Shown here: piece by piece, positions 25,345 through 34,280 of the stretch | Layout: each line of letters opens with the position of its first letter | How positions within the stretch are numbered: the stretch's first letter is position 1 | Translations under genes and position numbers: made by a program | The notes under the pieces: generated by a model | The model's input: only the letters and a program-made list of their open reading frames with translations | Databases searched by the model: none | Told to the model about the DNA's origin: nothing | Origin: Listeria welshimeri serovar 6b str. SLCC5334 | GTDB lineage: Bacteria; Bacillota; Bacilli; Lactobacillales; Listeriaceae | Assembly (NCBI RefSeq): GCF_000060285.1 | Contig: NC_008555.1 | Coordinates: forward strand, 868,001-932,000 | Length of the DNA: 64,000 nucleotides | Direction of reading: 5' to 3'

Positions 25345-25621
25345 GGAAGTTTATTAGGTTTATATTTAGCCTAGTGATTAATGAGGGCTTTTTTATTTGA
25401 TGCGTTAGAACTGCTATAATGGTAGAGAAAATTTCTGATGCCGTGAATCATTTTGCTTGGTGCGCCCAGGCTTTTCTATTGCAGAAAAATGAAAATGAAA
25501 GATAGCAGTTTTCATAAAAACAACTGCATATGAACAGACAAACAATCGTAATAAGCGTATTGTGATGAATTATAAAAGTAGCTCTCCTACCAAACTTTAA
25601 ACAGGTAAAGGAGAAATGACA
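25345..25621 (+). promoter_or_regulatory. Long structured leader of cshA
   Basis: About 275 untranslated bases. Visible structures: TAGG/CCTA (25355-25358 with 2570-25373 on the same arm, that is 25370-25373), which competes with AGCCT/GGGCT (25368-25372 with 25385-25389) followed by six T; then GCTTGG/CCAGGC around 25455-25472 followed by TTTT. This resembles an attenuator and fits the long leaders common on cold-induced RNA-helicase genes. Confidence 0.45.
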
Positions 25622-27178
25622 TTGACAAAATTTTCGGAGTTCGGACTGGACGAAAAAATTGTAAAATCAGTAAATCGGATGGGGTTTGAAGAAGCAACAC
25701 CAATCCAAGAAAAGACAATTCCATTAGGATTAGAAGGTAAAGACTTAATCGGACAAGCACAAACAGGTACTGGTAAAACAGCCGCTTTTGGTCTTCCAAT
25801 GATTCACAAAATTGACCAAAAGAGTAATAACGTACAAGCTTTAATTATTGCTCCAACGCGTGAACTTGCAATTCAAGTTTCCGAAGAGCTTTATAAACTT
25901 AGCTATGACAAACATGTACGTGTGCTAGCGGTTTACGGTGGTAGTGATATCAGCCGTCAAATTCGTTCACTTAAGAAAAACCCACAAATCGTAGTTGGTA
26001 CGCCAGGACGTATTTTGGATCATATTAACCGTCGCACACTCAAACTAGATCACGTGGAAACACTTGTACTAGATGAAGCAGACGAAATGCTAAACATGGG
26101 CTTCATTGATGATATCGAAACTATTCTAAAAGAAGTACCAGCAGAACGTCAAACATTACTATTTTCTGCAACGATGCCTGACCCGATTCGCCGTATTGGT
26201 GAACGTTTCATGCACAGCCCAGAACTTATTCGTATTAAAGCGAAAGAAATGACTGCACTATTAATCGAACAATTCTTCGTAAAAGTGCACGAAAAAGAAA
26301 AATTTGACGTATTATCTCGTTTATTAGACGTTCAAGCACCAGAACTAGCAATCGTTTTTGGTCGTACAAAACGTCGTGTAGACGAACTATCTCGCGCGCT
26401 TGATATGCGTGGTTACGTGGCTGAAGGTATCCACGGCGACTTAACGCAAGCAAAACGTATGAGTGTATTACGTAAATTTAAAGAAGGAAAAATTGATGTT
26501 CTAGTTGCAACAGATGTAGCAGCACGTGGACTTGATATTTCCGGCGTAACACATGTATATAACTATGATATTCCACAAGATCCAGAAAGCTATGTTCACC
26601 GTATTGGTCGTACTGGTCGTGCTGGTAAAGAAGGTATGGCGATTACATTCGTTCAACCTCGTGAAATGGGTTATTTACGTATTGTGGAAGAAACTACGAA
26701 AAAACGCATGCAACCACTTCAAGCTCCTACTTGGGACGAAGCATTTGCAGGTCAATTACGCGTAGCAACTGAAAAAATTCAAGAAGCAATTACAGAAGAA
26801 AACTTAGCTGACTACAAAACGTTTGCTAACCAACTTCTCGAAAAATACGATGCAACAGACATCGCAGCAGCAATGCTTAAAATGTTAGCTAAAGAACCAG
26901 ATAAAACACCTGTCCATATTACAGAAGAACGTCCATTACCATCTCGTGGTGGCGGTGGCTACAAAGGTAAAAATGGTAAAGGCGGCAAAGGTGGCGGCTA
27001 TCGCGGTGGAAGCGGCAAAGGCGGAAGCTACCGTGATCGTAACAACAGCGGAAAAGGTCGTCGTAGTGGCGGCGGTTCTGGTGGTGGAAGCGGTGCTGGC
27101 GGCAATCGTGATCGTCGCAGTGGTGGCGAACAACGTAGTGGCGGCAACAAAGGCAACTACTCACAAAAATCTAAATAA
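25622..27178 (+). CDS. cshA: DEAD-box ATP-dependent RNA helicase
   Basis: 518 residues. TTG at 25622 is chosen because AAAGGAG sits 8 bp upstream; the in-frame ATG at 25616 is only 2 bp from it. Q motif EEATPIQ, Walker [19 protein letters not shown] box [12 protein letters not shown] and [10 protein letters not shown] are present, then a basic glycine-rich tail (~440-518). CshA unwinds structured RNA for ribosome assembly and mRNA turnover with the degradosome, important in the cold. The long leader and downstream terminator show an independent transcript. Confidence 0.95.
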   Translation: MTKFSEFGLDEKIVKSVNRMGFEEATPIQEKTIPLGLEGKDLIGQAQTGTGKTAAFGLPMIHKIDQKSNNVQALIIAPTRELAIQVSEELYKLSYDKHVRVLAVYGGSDISRQIRSLKKNPQIVVGTPGRILDHINRRTLKLDHVETLVLDEADEMLNMGFIDDIETILKEVPAERQTLLFSATMPDPIRRIGERFMHSPELIRIKAKEMTALLIEQFFVKVHEKEKFDVLSRLLDVQAPELAIVFGRTKRRVDELSRALDMRGYVAEGIHGDLTQAKRMSVLRKFKEGKIDVLVATDVAARGLDISGVTHVYNYDIPQDPESYVHRIGRTGRAGKEGMAITFVQPREMGYLRIVEETTKKRMQPLQAPTWDEAFAGQLRVATEKIQEAITEENLADYKTFANQLLEKYDATDIAAAMLKMLAKEPDKTPVHITEERPLPSRGGGGYKGKNGKGGKGGGYRGGSGKGGSYRDRNNSGKGRRSGGGSGGGSGAGGNRDRRSGGEQRSGGNKGNYSQKSK

Positions 27179-27190
27179 GATTAATAGACT

Positions 27191-27221
27191 AACGGCTATC
27201 TAGAGAGGTAGCCGTTTTTTT
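27191..27221 (+). terminator. Terminator after cshA
   Basis: AACGGCTA (27191-27198) pairs with TAGCCGTT (27209-27216), followed by seven T residues. Confidence 0.85.
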
Positions 27222-27276
27222 ATATTTACATTAACTTCCAGATATGAGAAAATAGCATGTTGGCAAATTTTGTCAC

Positions 27277-27317
27277 ACGTGGTTCATTCATACCATCCCA
27301 CGTAAAAAAACTAGGAG
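27277..27317 (+). ncRNA. PreQ1-I riboswitch
   Basis: P1 strands ACGTGG (27277-27282) and CCACGT (27298-27303) enclose a GTTCATTCATACCAT loop; an A-rich tail (TAAAAAAACTA) runs into the GGAGG ribosome-binding site (27313-27317). This is the compact pseudoknot layout of preQ1-I aptamers, where ligand binding hides the Shine-Dalgarno sequence. It precedes a QueT-family transporter, the expected target. Confidence 0.88.
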
Positions 27318-27326
27318 GAAATAATA

Positions 27327-27815
27327 ATGAAAATGAAAATTTTGACGGTCAATGCAATTATTGCCGCACTGTATGTGGTACTTGGAATGGTTGTGGCACC
27401 AATTAGCTTTATGGCATTACAATTTAGATTACCAGAAATCTTTAATCATCTAATCGTTTTTAATAAAAAATACTTTTGGGGTATTATCATAGGTGTTTTT
27501 ATTATGAATTTGTTCTTTTCTGGATTAGGGTGGATTGATTTGGTTTTTGGTGTGGGACAATCTGTTATATCGCTGTTAATTATGATTGGTATTTCTAAAT
27601 ATGTTAAAGGAATTATTCCGCGGATGATTATTAATACAATTCTTTTTTCCATAACAATGGTGTTTATCGCATGGGAATTATTTCTCGCTTTAGACTATCC
27701 ATTCCTGGAAACATGGTTATTCGCTTCTGCAAGTGAACTTATTGTAATGGGAATCGGGATTCCATTGATGTATATATTAAATAAACGTTTGAATTTCCGT
27801 AAAATGATTGATTAA
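27327..27815 (+). CDS. queT: QueT family queuosine-precursor transporter
   Basis: 162 residues with about five membrane helices. The N-terminal LTVNAIIAALYVVLG and RLPEIFNHL motifs are characteristic of QueT, the substrate-specific (S) component of an energy-coupling-factor importer for preQ1 or related queuosine precursors. The preQ1 riboswitch upstream confirms the substrate class. The general ECF ATPase/T module must be encoded elsewhere. Confidence 0.93.
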   Translation: MKMKILTVNAIIAALYVVLGMVVAPISFMALQFRLPEIFNHLIVFNKKYFWGIIIGVFIMNLFFSGLGWIDLVFGVGQSVISLLIMIGISKYVKGIIPRMIINTILFSITMVFIAWELFLALDYPFLETWLFASASELIVMGIGIPLMYILNKRLNFRKMID

Positions 27816-27847
27816 AAAACCGAAATTTTAATAAAGAAAAATAAATG

Positions 27848-27879
27848 ACAGAGGTGTTTTTGGAACCTCTGTTTTTTTA
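27848..27879 (+). terminator. Terminator after queT
   Basis: ACAGAGGT (27848-27855) pairs with ACCTCTGT (27865-27872), followed by a run of T. Confidence 0.85.
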
Positions 27880-28009
27880 TAGATAGATTTAGAAAAATTA
27901 AATCCACCTGTATATATCACAACAGATGATGTGAAATGAGAAGTTGAAAGTGACAACCTTTTTGATTTCTTATGCTCTTTGGCTTGTTTTCAAGCAGTAA
28001 TCTCCTTAA

Positions 28010-28225
28010 GAATATAGGGCGGATAGTTCTAGTTCATTAAATGAAAAGGAAGCGCAGAAAATCAGAAACATATATAAAAGAAAATCATTTTATCTTCATA
28101 CATGGATGGGTATAGAATTTTTGGAAATACGGATGATTGTATTAATTCATAATGAAGAAGGCTATGATTTAGTATATGCATCAAGTTCACTCAATTATTG
28201 TGTGAGTTTTTTTGATCTTGCTTAA
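28010..28225 (+). pseudogene. Possible gene fragment, 71 codons, no start
   Basis: An open frame bounded by TAA at 28007 and TAA at 28223, without a plausible start and ribosome-binding site. The translation looks protein-like (KEAQKIRNIYKRKSF, MIVLIHNEEGYDLVYASSS), but I recognise no family. It may be a remnant of a lost gene or coincidence. Confidence 0.25.
28189..28213 (+). terminator. Weak terminator-like hairpin
   Basis: ACTCA (28189-28193) and TGAGT (28203-28207) followed by seven T. It has no evident gene upstream and might end a short RNA or a lost gene. Confidence 0.35.
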
Positions 28226-28313
28226 ATGAATTTTATTGCTAGTAATTTCGGTTCTAAGATTATATGATTCACCTATCAATTCTCCTAGGACATTTTGTGA
28301 AATAAAGCGCAAC

Positions 28314-28339
28314 GTTTGCCAATAGGACGTTTTGGGAAT
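28314..28339 (+). promoter_or_regulatory. SigB-type promoter of the LysM/LPXTG gene
   Basis: GTTTGC (28314-28319), 14 bp, GGGAAT (28334-28339). It matches the Listeria SigB pattern, and the equivalent EGD-e gene, lmo0880, is from memory a SigB-regulon member. Confidence 0.65.
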
Positions 28340-28374
28340 GTACATATAGATGTTTTAAGGGGGGAATGAAATAA

Positions 28375-29778
28375 ATGAAAAAAAGGTGGCTAGTTTTCGC
28401 GATTATATTTTTTATTGTAAGCGGATTTTTCAGTCCAAAAGCAGAGGCTGCAACAGATTACGGGAGTAAATTTTTTACAAATGTAGCTTTGCAAAATCAA
28501 AACGGGGATATTGCAACGAACTTTAAAGAAAATAGTAAAGTGCGTGTTGCTTATGATTTTGTTATCACACAGCCAGTTGCAAGTGGAGAAACAATGACTT
28601 TAACTATTCCGGAACAGCTGAAATTAATTAATTTTGGTGGTTTTCCAGTGAATGACGCATCAGGAAATACTATTGCAAATGCCACCATTGATCCTGCAAC
28701 AGGAACTATCACCTTAACTTTTACAGACTATGTCAATACACACACGGATCTAAGTGGTAGCTTGTTTTATAATGCCACTTTTAATAGTAAGAATATCCAG
28801 ACGGATCAAGTGAATGCCATTTCATTCCCAGTGAATGATACAACACAAACATTTAATACGTATATTAGCAAAGTTTCGTCTGGTGGCGGGACAGGTTCAC
28901 CCACAGTTGTTTTTAAGCAAGGTCGAATGGATGAGAAGGACACGAGCATTTTACATTGGACAGTTACATTAAATAATGCGTTAACACAAATTGATAATGC
29001 GATTTATACAGATACACTTGGATTAGGTCATAACCTCCTTGGAAATGCTACCATTAAATACCGAGATGCAACTAAAAAAGTAATATCTACAAGTGTACAA
29101 CCAATTGCGCTAGATAGTAACCGCAATTTTGAATTAATAATTGGAACTCTTAATGATCAATCAGTAGTCATTACTTATGATACCAAAATTACCACCAAAC
29201 AAAAAAGCTATACAAACAAAGCGACGTTATCTGGTGATAATTTGGAGGCGGTGTCTAGAAATGCCACTGTTAATGATTACGGGAGTGGCGGGCAAGGATC
29301 AGGAACCACACCACCTACGACACCATCAACGCCGCCAGTGAAAGAAGAACCGCCATTTGTCCCTGCTGATAAGCAACCAATTGAAAAAATTGTCGAAACT
29401 AACTTTGGACCTCTTGAAATTGTCAAAGATTCTGAACAGGACGGCAAAATAAAAGTCATCTATGAAGTGAAAAAAGGCGATACTTTGCCTGGAGTTGCTA
29501 AAAAATTCGATGTCACTGTTGCAAACATTAAAGACTGGAATAATCTAACATCGGATAATTTACAAACAGGACAAAAACTACAATTAACCATTGAAAAAAC
29601 ACTTTTATCAAAAATTACCGTACCAGCTGAGCAAAAAGTGACTAGTACAACGAGAATAGATGGGGTGGTAGAATCGACTAGCGTTTTGCCGCAAACCGGT
29701 GATACTAACCCACTAATTCCATTTGTAACTGGACTAAGTTTGATTGCACTTGGTTTTACATTCGCACGAAAAAGTTAA
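28375..29778 (+). CDS. LPXTG cell-wall protein with adhesin-type and LysM domains
   Basis: 467 residues: signal peptide (1-~25, ending AEA), two beta-rich adhesin-like domains (~27-300; [39 protein letters not shown]) like the collagen/fibrinogen-binding fold, a proline linker (~310-330), a LysM domain (~362-405; [20 protein letters not shown]), and a sorting signal with LPQTG at 438-442 and FARKS at the end. LysM plus sortase anchoring gives two attachments to peptidoglycan. ATG at 28375 after AAGGGGGGAATG. Stress induction is inferred from the SigB-like promoter. Confidence 0.92.
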   Translation: MKKRWLVFAIIFFIVSGFFSPKAEAATDYGSKFFTNVALQNQNGDIATNFKENSKVRVAYDFVITQPVASGETMTLTIPEQLKLINFGGFPVNDASGNTIANATIDPATGTITLTFTDYVNTHTDLSGSLFYNATFNSKNIQTDQVNAISFPVNDTTQTFNTYISKVSSGGGTGSPTVVFKQGRMDEKDTSILHWTVTLNNALTQIDNAIYTDTLGLGHNLLGNATIKYRDATKKVISTSVQPIALDSNRNFELIIGTLNDQSVVITYDTKITTKQKSYTNKATLSGDNLEAVSRNATVNDYGSGGQGSGTTPPTTPSTPPVKEEPPFVPADKQPIEKIVETNFGPLEIVKDSEQDGKIKVIYEVKKGDTLPGVAKKFDVTVANIKDWNNLTSDNLQTGQKLQLTIEKTLLSKITVPAEQKVTSTTRIDGVVESTSVLPQTGDTNPLIPFVTGLSLIALGFTFARKS

Positions 29779-29781
29779 AAA

Positions 29782-29811
29782 AAGAAGCGCTTCTTTTCTT
29801 GAGCGCTTCTT
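29782..29811. terminator. Bidirectional terminator between convergent genes
   Basis: AAGAAGCGCT (29782-29791) pairs with AGCGCTTCTT (29802-29811), with A and T tracts on opposite sides. Confidence 0.85.
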
Positions 29812-29816
29812 TTCTA

Positions 29817-30293
29817 TTATAAAAGATGTCCTTTTTTTCGATGTGTCAATGTTTGGTTATTTGAATGATCATGAAACGATTTGGATTTTTTGTTTGGTTT
29901 ATCAGGAAGATTAATGGTAATGGTTTTACTTTCTGTTTTTCCATCGGATGTTGTCGCGGTAATAGTAACTAAATTATTCCCGGGTTTTAAATTTTCTATG
30001 GTAAACTGATGATTTTCCGTATTACCAGTAATTTTTTGAGTGTGATTATTCGTTTTAGCAATGACAGTCGCGGTTTCTTCTGTTTGGAACATTAATTCTG
30101 CGCTATTTTTTGTCATTTCTATATAAGGATTTTGAATGGAATAAGGAAGAAACATTTCCATTAATTCGCTCGTTGTTGCAGTTGTATAAGTGACTTCCGT
30201 TGCTTCTTTTTGCGCATGAGCAATTTCTGGAAGCCAATTGAGTGTTAGCGATATAAGCGCCACTATTAATAGAATATAACCTTTTTTCTTCAT
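29817..30293 (-). CDS. Small secreted protein of unknown function
   Basis: 158 residues from ATG at 30293 (8 bp after GAGG; the GTG at 30302 lies inside that site). Signal peptide to about AHA-Q. The remainder is a single beta-rich segment with TVIAKTNNHTQKI and LKPGNNLVTITATTSDGKTESKTITI, an Ig-like or bacterial surface-layer style fold, and a basic tail (THRKKGHLL). No anchor motif is visible. Convergent with the wall-protein gene; function unknown. Confidence 0.8.
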   Translation of the reverse strand: MKKKGYILLIVALISLTLNWLPEIAHAQKEATEVTYTTATTSELMEMFLPYSIQNPYIEMTKNSAELMFQTEETATVIAKTNNHTQKITGNTENHQFTIENLKPGNNLVTITATTSDGKTESKTITINLPDKPNKKSKSFHDHSNNQTLTHRKKGHLL

Positions 30294-30425
30294 CATTCTC
30301 ACCTCTTCTTTTTATATTATAAAAAAGAAATATGAACAAACTATGAATAAAATATGATTGTTTTTAAAATACGCTTTTCATTTAGCATTTTATAACGTAA
30401 GATAAAAAGAAAAAGGAGTAGATCA

Positions 30426-30908
30426 ATGGAACTTCAAAATTTAGAAAAGAAATTACCAGAAAAAATTAAAACAGTCTGGCGGCAAACAGAAGGAATTGCT
30501 GTTTTTGTTTTTCTACTTTGTTCGATTGCAGCAGCGATTATTTTGTATTACGCTGGGGCTTCGGTATGGTGGAGCGCTATTGGGTTTGGATTTACTATTT
30601 TATACGCCGCTTTTATTTATTTGTTCATTATTCCATTTCGTTTTGCACGCTGGAGTTATCAAATTAAACCGGACGAAATGGAAATTCAACATGGTATTAT
30701 TTTTAGAAGTCGTGTTTTAATTCCCATGATTCGCATTCAGCATGTAGAAACAGAGCAAGGCCCACTTCTTAGAAAACAAAAATTAGTGTCTTTATCAATT
30801 ACTACAGCTGCAAAGACGCATAAAATTGAAGCAGTAAACGCGGCAGAGTCAGATGAGCTTAGACATCATATCCTTGAACTTGTGAAGGTGGCGAAAGAAG
30901 ATGTTTGA
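30426..30908 (+). CDS. bPH2 domain membrane protein (YdbS-like)
   Basis: 160 residues with two N-terminal membrane helices (~25-75) and a bacterial pleckstrin-homology domain (bPH2, formerly DUF304; IKPDEMEIQHGIIFRSRVLIPMIRIQHVE begins at ~86). It is the first gene of a two-gene operon equivalent to Bacillus ydbST, linked there from memory to membrane stress and antimicrobial tolerance. Overlaps the next gene by 8 bp. Confidence 0.88.
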   Translation: MELQNLEKKLPEKIKTVWRQTEGIAVFVFLLCSIAAAIILYYAGASVWWSAIGFGFTILYAAFIYLFIIPFRFARWSYQIKPDEMEIQHGIIFRSRVLIPMIRIQHVETEQGPLLRKQKLVSLSITTAAKTHKIEAVNAAESDELRHHILELVKVAKEDV

Positions 30909-32382
30909 AGAAAGACGCCTTCATCCAATTGCGCTGATTAAAGAAATTATCACAAATATAAGACGTAATATTGTTCCAATCGTAGTTGGTTTGTTTTCTG
31001 TATTTCGCGCAATTAATAGCAGAGGTTACTTACCAAACTGGGCTGTATACCTTATCATTGTTATTGTTGTACTGCTCGTTTTAACTCCCGCGGTTTTAAA
31101 GTACATTACATATAAATACACACTCGAAGATCAAGGGATTCGTATTAAATATGGTTTGATTTTCAGAAAAAACACTTACATACCTTATGAACGCATTCAA
31201 ACTGTTCAAAAGAAACAATGGTTTTTCTTTATTCCATTTAATGTCTGCCAAGTTTTAATTGAAACAGCTGGCGGAAATGGAAAAGCAGAAGCCGATTTAG
31301 TCGCAGTTCCAGTTGGCGTAGTGGATGAGTTGAAAGATTTACGTGATGGCAAAAAAGCGGCAATTCAAGAAGTCACGCCAGAAACTGAAGAAAAAGAAGT
31401 AGCAGAAGCAGAGGTAGAAGCGCCAGAAAAAACAGTGGTGTTACAAACAAAACAACTTATTTTAATGGCAGTAACATCAGGTGGCGTTTTCGGTACACTT
31501 TTAATCGTTCTTGCTTTTATGCAACAATTCCGGGATGTTATTCCAACAGACTGGATGGAAACGCAAGCAGAACAACTGTGGAAAATGGGCATTATTGTGT
31601 TTATCATTTTGATTATCTTATTACTTTTAGTTTTATGGGGAATCTCCATTGTGACAACGCTTTTCAAATATTTCCAATTCAAACTAATGAAATATCCCCA
31701 TTCGCTTGTCATCGAAAAAGGACTATTAGAACGGAACCATACGACGATTTCACTTGCTCGTATCCAAGGCATTACCATTATTGAATCACCATTACGACAA
31801 ATGCTCGGTTTAGTAGCGGTCAAAGTAATTACAGCTGGCAATTCAGGCGATGAAAAACAATCGGGAGACATCTTACTTTTACCAATTATGAAAAAAGATT
31901 TAGCTTTAAAAACATTAAAAGAAATGCTACCAAATTACGTATTTGAAATTGAAGAAATGGAACGTGCTCCAAAATCAAGTTTGCGCAGATTTTTGCGAAT
32001 TTACTTAATCTGGACTATCATTCCAGCCCTTGTAGCAAGTATAATGTTCTTCCCACTGGGTCTGGTAAGTTTCATTTTACCAATTTTAGCTGGAATAAAA
32101 GCCATCTCTAGCTACCGAGCAACTGGTCTTTTCACTCATAAACACACACTGCTCGTTCAATCGCGACCATTTATTTCAAAGTTAACTCACATTATCCGTA
32201 AAGAACGAATTCAAGGCTTAAGTATAAGACAAAGCATTTGGATGGAAAAAGGGACATCACGACATTTAAATGTGTGGCTCAAATCAGGAAGTACGAGCAC
32301 GGAGGCATTTGTTCGTTATATAAATAAAGATCAAGCTATCACGATTCATAATTGGTACAGCCCATCAAAAACGAATAATTAA
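30901..32382 (+). CDS. Tandem bPH2 domain membrane protein (YdbT-like)
   Basis: 493 residues with three bPH2 repeats, each preceded by a pair of membrane helices: YTLEDQGIRIKYGLIFRKNT, PHSLVIEKGLLERNHTTISL and a third near HKHTLLVQSRPFISKLTHII. A Glu/Ala-rich linker (~165-190) joins repeats one and two. It probably complexes with the small bPH2 protein upstream, with which it overlaps. Confidence 0.88.
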   Translation: MFEERRLHPIALIKEIITNIRRNIVPIVVGLFSVFRAINSRGYLPNWAVYLIIVIVVLLVLTPAVLKYITYKYTLEDQGIRIKYGLIFRKNTYIPYERIQTVQKKQWFFFIPFNVCQVLIETAGGNGKAEADLVAVPVGVVDELKDLRDGKKAAIQEVTPETEEKEVAEAEVEAPEKTVVLQTKQLILMAVTSGGVFGTLLIVLAFMQQFRDVIPTDWMETQAEQLWKMGIIVFIILIILLLLVLWGISIVTTLFKYFQFKLMKYPHSLVIEKGLLERNHTTISLARIQGITIIESPLRQMLGLVAVKVITAGNSGDEKQSGDILLLPIMKKDLALKTLKEMLPNYVFEIEEMERAPKSSLRRFLRIYLIWTIIPALVASIMFFPLGLVSFILPILAGIKAISSYRATGLFTHKHTLLVQSRPFISKLTHIIRKERIQGLSIRQSIWMEKGTSRHLNVWLKSGSTSTEAFVRYINKDQAITIHNWYSPSKTNN

Positions 32383-32387
32383 TAAAC

Positions 32388-32459
32388 GGAACATTCGAAT
32401 CTTAAAAAACTGCGCACGTTAGCATGGTTTTTAAGAAGCGGGTGTTCTTTTATTTTTTG
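32388..32459 (+). terminator. Terminator of the bPH2 operon
   Basis: Nested stems: GAACA (32389-32393) with TGTTC (32443-32447), and CTTAAAAAAC (32401-32410) with GTTTTTAAG (32427-32435), followed by a T-rich tract. Confidence 0.65.
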
Positions 32460-32530
32460 TTCAATTAAGCAGAAATCTGGTAAAATAGATAGAATAAACA
32501 AAGCATAAGCTAGAGAGGATTGGTTAAGTA

Positions 32531-33919
32531 GTGAAACATATAGTTATTATCGGAGGCGGCTTATCAGGGCTTGCAGCAGCGTATGAACTACAAAAAACAC
32601 ATCCGAATTATACGTGGGAATTAGTAGAAAAAGACGAGAAATTAGGCGGGAAATTTGAAACTGTTAAACGAGATGGATTTTTAATTGAAAAAGGTCCAGA
32701 TTCCTTTTTAGCTAGAAAACCTGCTGGTGTGGGTCTTGTGAAGGATTTAGGATTAGATGATAAATTGATTGCGAATGCCACTGGAAGATCCTATATTTAT
32801 CATGAAAAAGCACTCCACCCAATTCCAGAAGGTTCTGTGATGGGGATTCCGACAAACAAACAAGCGCTTCTAGCAACGACGCTAGTTTCGGAAATAGGAA
32901 AAGCGCGCGCACTTCAAGAACCAACCATTCAACCAAATAATAAAGAAACGGATCAAGCACTTGGGGATTTTTTTGAGGCTAGATTTGGAAAAGAATTAGT
33001 AAAAACAATTATCGAACCGCTGTTATCAGGTATTTATGCAGGTGATATTTATAAAATGAGCTTGCGTGCTACATTTCCACAATTTGAACAGACTGTCAAA
33101 AAATATGGAAATCTAATGGATGGACTGAAAGAAAGCAATATGCAAACTACTGGTACTAAAGCGACAATTGGTGCTTTTAGAACATTAGAAGGCGGACTTG
33201 ATACTTTGCCAAAAGCAATTGCAGATGCACTACCAGCAGAAAACTTGTATACAAAAAAACAAGCAACGAACATCGTGAAAAAGAATGGCACGTATGAAAT
33301 TTCTTTTGCAGATGGAGATAAAAAGGAAGCAGATGGCATTATTATTGCAGCCACACATGATGCGCTCATTCATTTATTAAAGGAAACAACGACAGAACCT
33401 TTTGCAGGACAGCCTTTGACAACACTTGCGACGGTTTCGTTAGCATACAATGAAGTAGATGTACCCGTTTTACCAGATGGGACAGGTTATTTAGTTGCAA
33501 GGACAGCCCCATATAAAACAACTGCTTGTACTTGGGTGCAAAAAAAATGGCCGCATATGGTTCCAGAAAATAAAATGTTATTACGTGGTTTTGTGGGGAA
33601 AGCAGGAGAATCTTGGTTAGAAGAGGCAAGTGATGAAGCTATCGTTACTGCTGTTTTAAAAGATTATGCGGAAATTATGGATCTTCATGCTGCGCCACTT
33701 TTTTATGAAGTGAGTCGAATGAAGTCCGCCATGCCGCAATATTTAACGGGTCATCAAAACCGTTTAAATCAATTAAAAAAGAATATGAAAGCAGATTATC
33801 CAGGGGTTTATTTTGCAGGTATGAGTTATGAAGGCGTCGGTATTCCCGATTGTATTGCTGGAGCGCAAACTGCGGTTACTGAGCTCACAGATATTTTAGA
33901 AGAGGTGTCAAATGATTAA
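32531..33919 (+). CDS. hemY: Protoporphyrinogen/coproporphyrinogen III oxidase
   Basis: 462 residues, normal for HemY/CgoX. N-terminal FAD dinucleotide-binding motif IIGGGLSGLAAAYEL, then the KGPDSFL loop typical of Firmicutes enzymes, and the C-terminal FAD motif YFAGMSYEGVGIPDCIAGA. It oxidises coproporphyrinogen III in the coproporphyrin-dependent haem route. It sits apart from other haem genes, in an apparent operon with acpS and alr (overlap of 8 bp with acpS). GTG start at 32531 with AGAGGAT upstream. Confidence 0.93.
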   Translation: MKHIVIIGGGLSGLAAAYELQKTHPNYTWELVEKDEKLGGKFETVKRDGFLIEKGPDSFLARKPAGVGLVKDLGLDDKLIANATGRSYIYHEKALHPIPEGSVMGIPTNKQALLATTLVSEIGKARALQEPTIQPNNKETDQALGDFFEARFGKELVKTIIEPLLSGIYAGDIYKMSLRATFPQFEQTVKKYGNLMDGLKESNMQTTGTKATIGAFRTLEGGLDTLPKAIADALPAENLYTKKQATNIVKKNGTYEISFADGDKKEADGIIIAATHDALIHLLKETTTEPFAGQPLTTLATVSLAYNEVDVPVLPDGTGYLVARTAPYKTTACTWVQKKWPHMVPENKMLLRGFVGKAGESWLEEASDEAIVTAVLKDYAEIMDLHAAPLFYEVSRMKSAMPQYLTGHQNRLNQLKKNMKADYPGVYFAGMSYEGVGIPDCIAGAQTAVTELTDILEEVSND

Positions 33920-34268
33920 AGGAATTGGACTAGATATGATTGACTTAGAGCGTGTAAAACAAGTACTAGAAAAAAATCCGCGTTTTATTGAAAGAGTCCT
34001 TACTGAAAAAGAAATTAAGCAATTTGAAAAATATGAAGGAAGCCGCAAAATTGAGTTTTTGGCTGGACGCTTTGCAGCGAAAGAAGCGTATGCGAAAGCA
34101 AATGGAACTGGTTTTGGGAAACATTTAAGTTTTACAGATGTGGAAATTTTGCAAGTGGAAGATGGACGACCACATGTGACAATGCCGATAAAATCAGGGG
34201 AAACGGTTTTTGTGAGCATCACGCATACAGCCAGATCAGCCGCAGCCCAAGTGATAATTGAAATATAG
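33912..34268 (+). CDS. acpS: Holo-[acyl-carrier-protein] synthase
   Basis: 118 residues. GIGLDMIDLERV with the metal-binding Asp, and FLAGRFAAKEAYAKANGTG with the catalytic Glu/Lys, are the AcpS signatures. It moves the 4'-phosphopantetheine arm from CoA to acyl carrier protein. Overlaps hemY and is followed 12 bp later by alr, the conserved Bacillales order. Confidence 0.96.
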   Translation: MIKGIGLDMIDLERVKQVLEKNPRFIERVLTEKEIKQFEKYEGSRKIEFLAGRFAAKEAYAKANGTGFGKHLSFTDVEILQVEDGRPHVTMPIKSGETVFVSITHTARSAAAQVIIEI

Positions 34269-34280
34269 AAAGGAAAGTGA

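Larger units (their letters stand above)
27880..28300. other. Gene-poor junction between queT and the wall-protein gene
   Basis: About 420 bases with no complete gene. It holds a start-less 71-codon open frame (28010-28225), a weak terminator-like hairpin near 28189-28213, and otherwise AT-rich sequence with stops in all frames. By my memory of EGD-e, a dozen genes including a PTS locus occupy this interval there. Confidence 0.5.

Noticed and set aside
26919-27203. Overlapping repetitive frames opposite and beside the cshA 3' end
   Set aside because: By-products of the glycine-rich repeat coding of CshA.
31365-31871. 168-codon antisense frame within the bPH2 gene
   Set aside because: Opposite strand of a clear coding gene, no ribosome-binding site, and Ser/Thr-rich composition typical of shadows.
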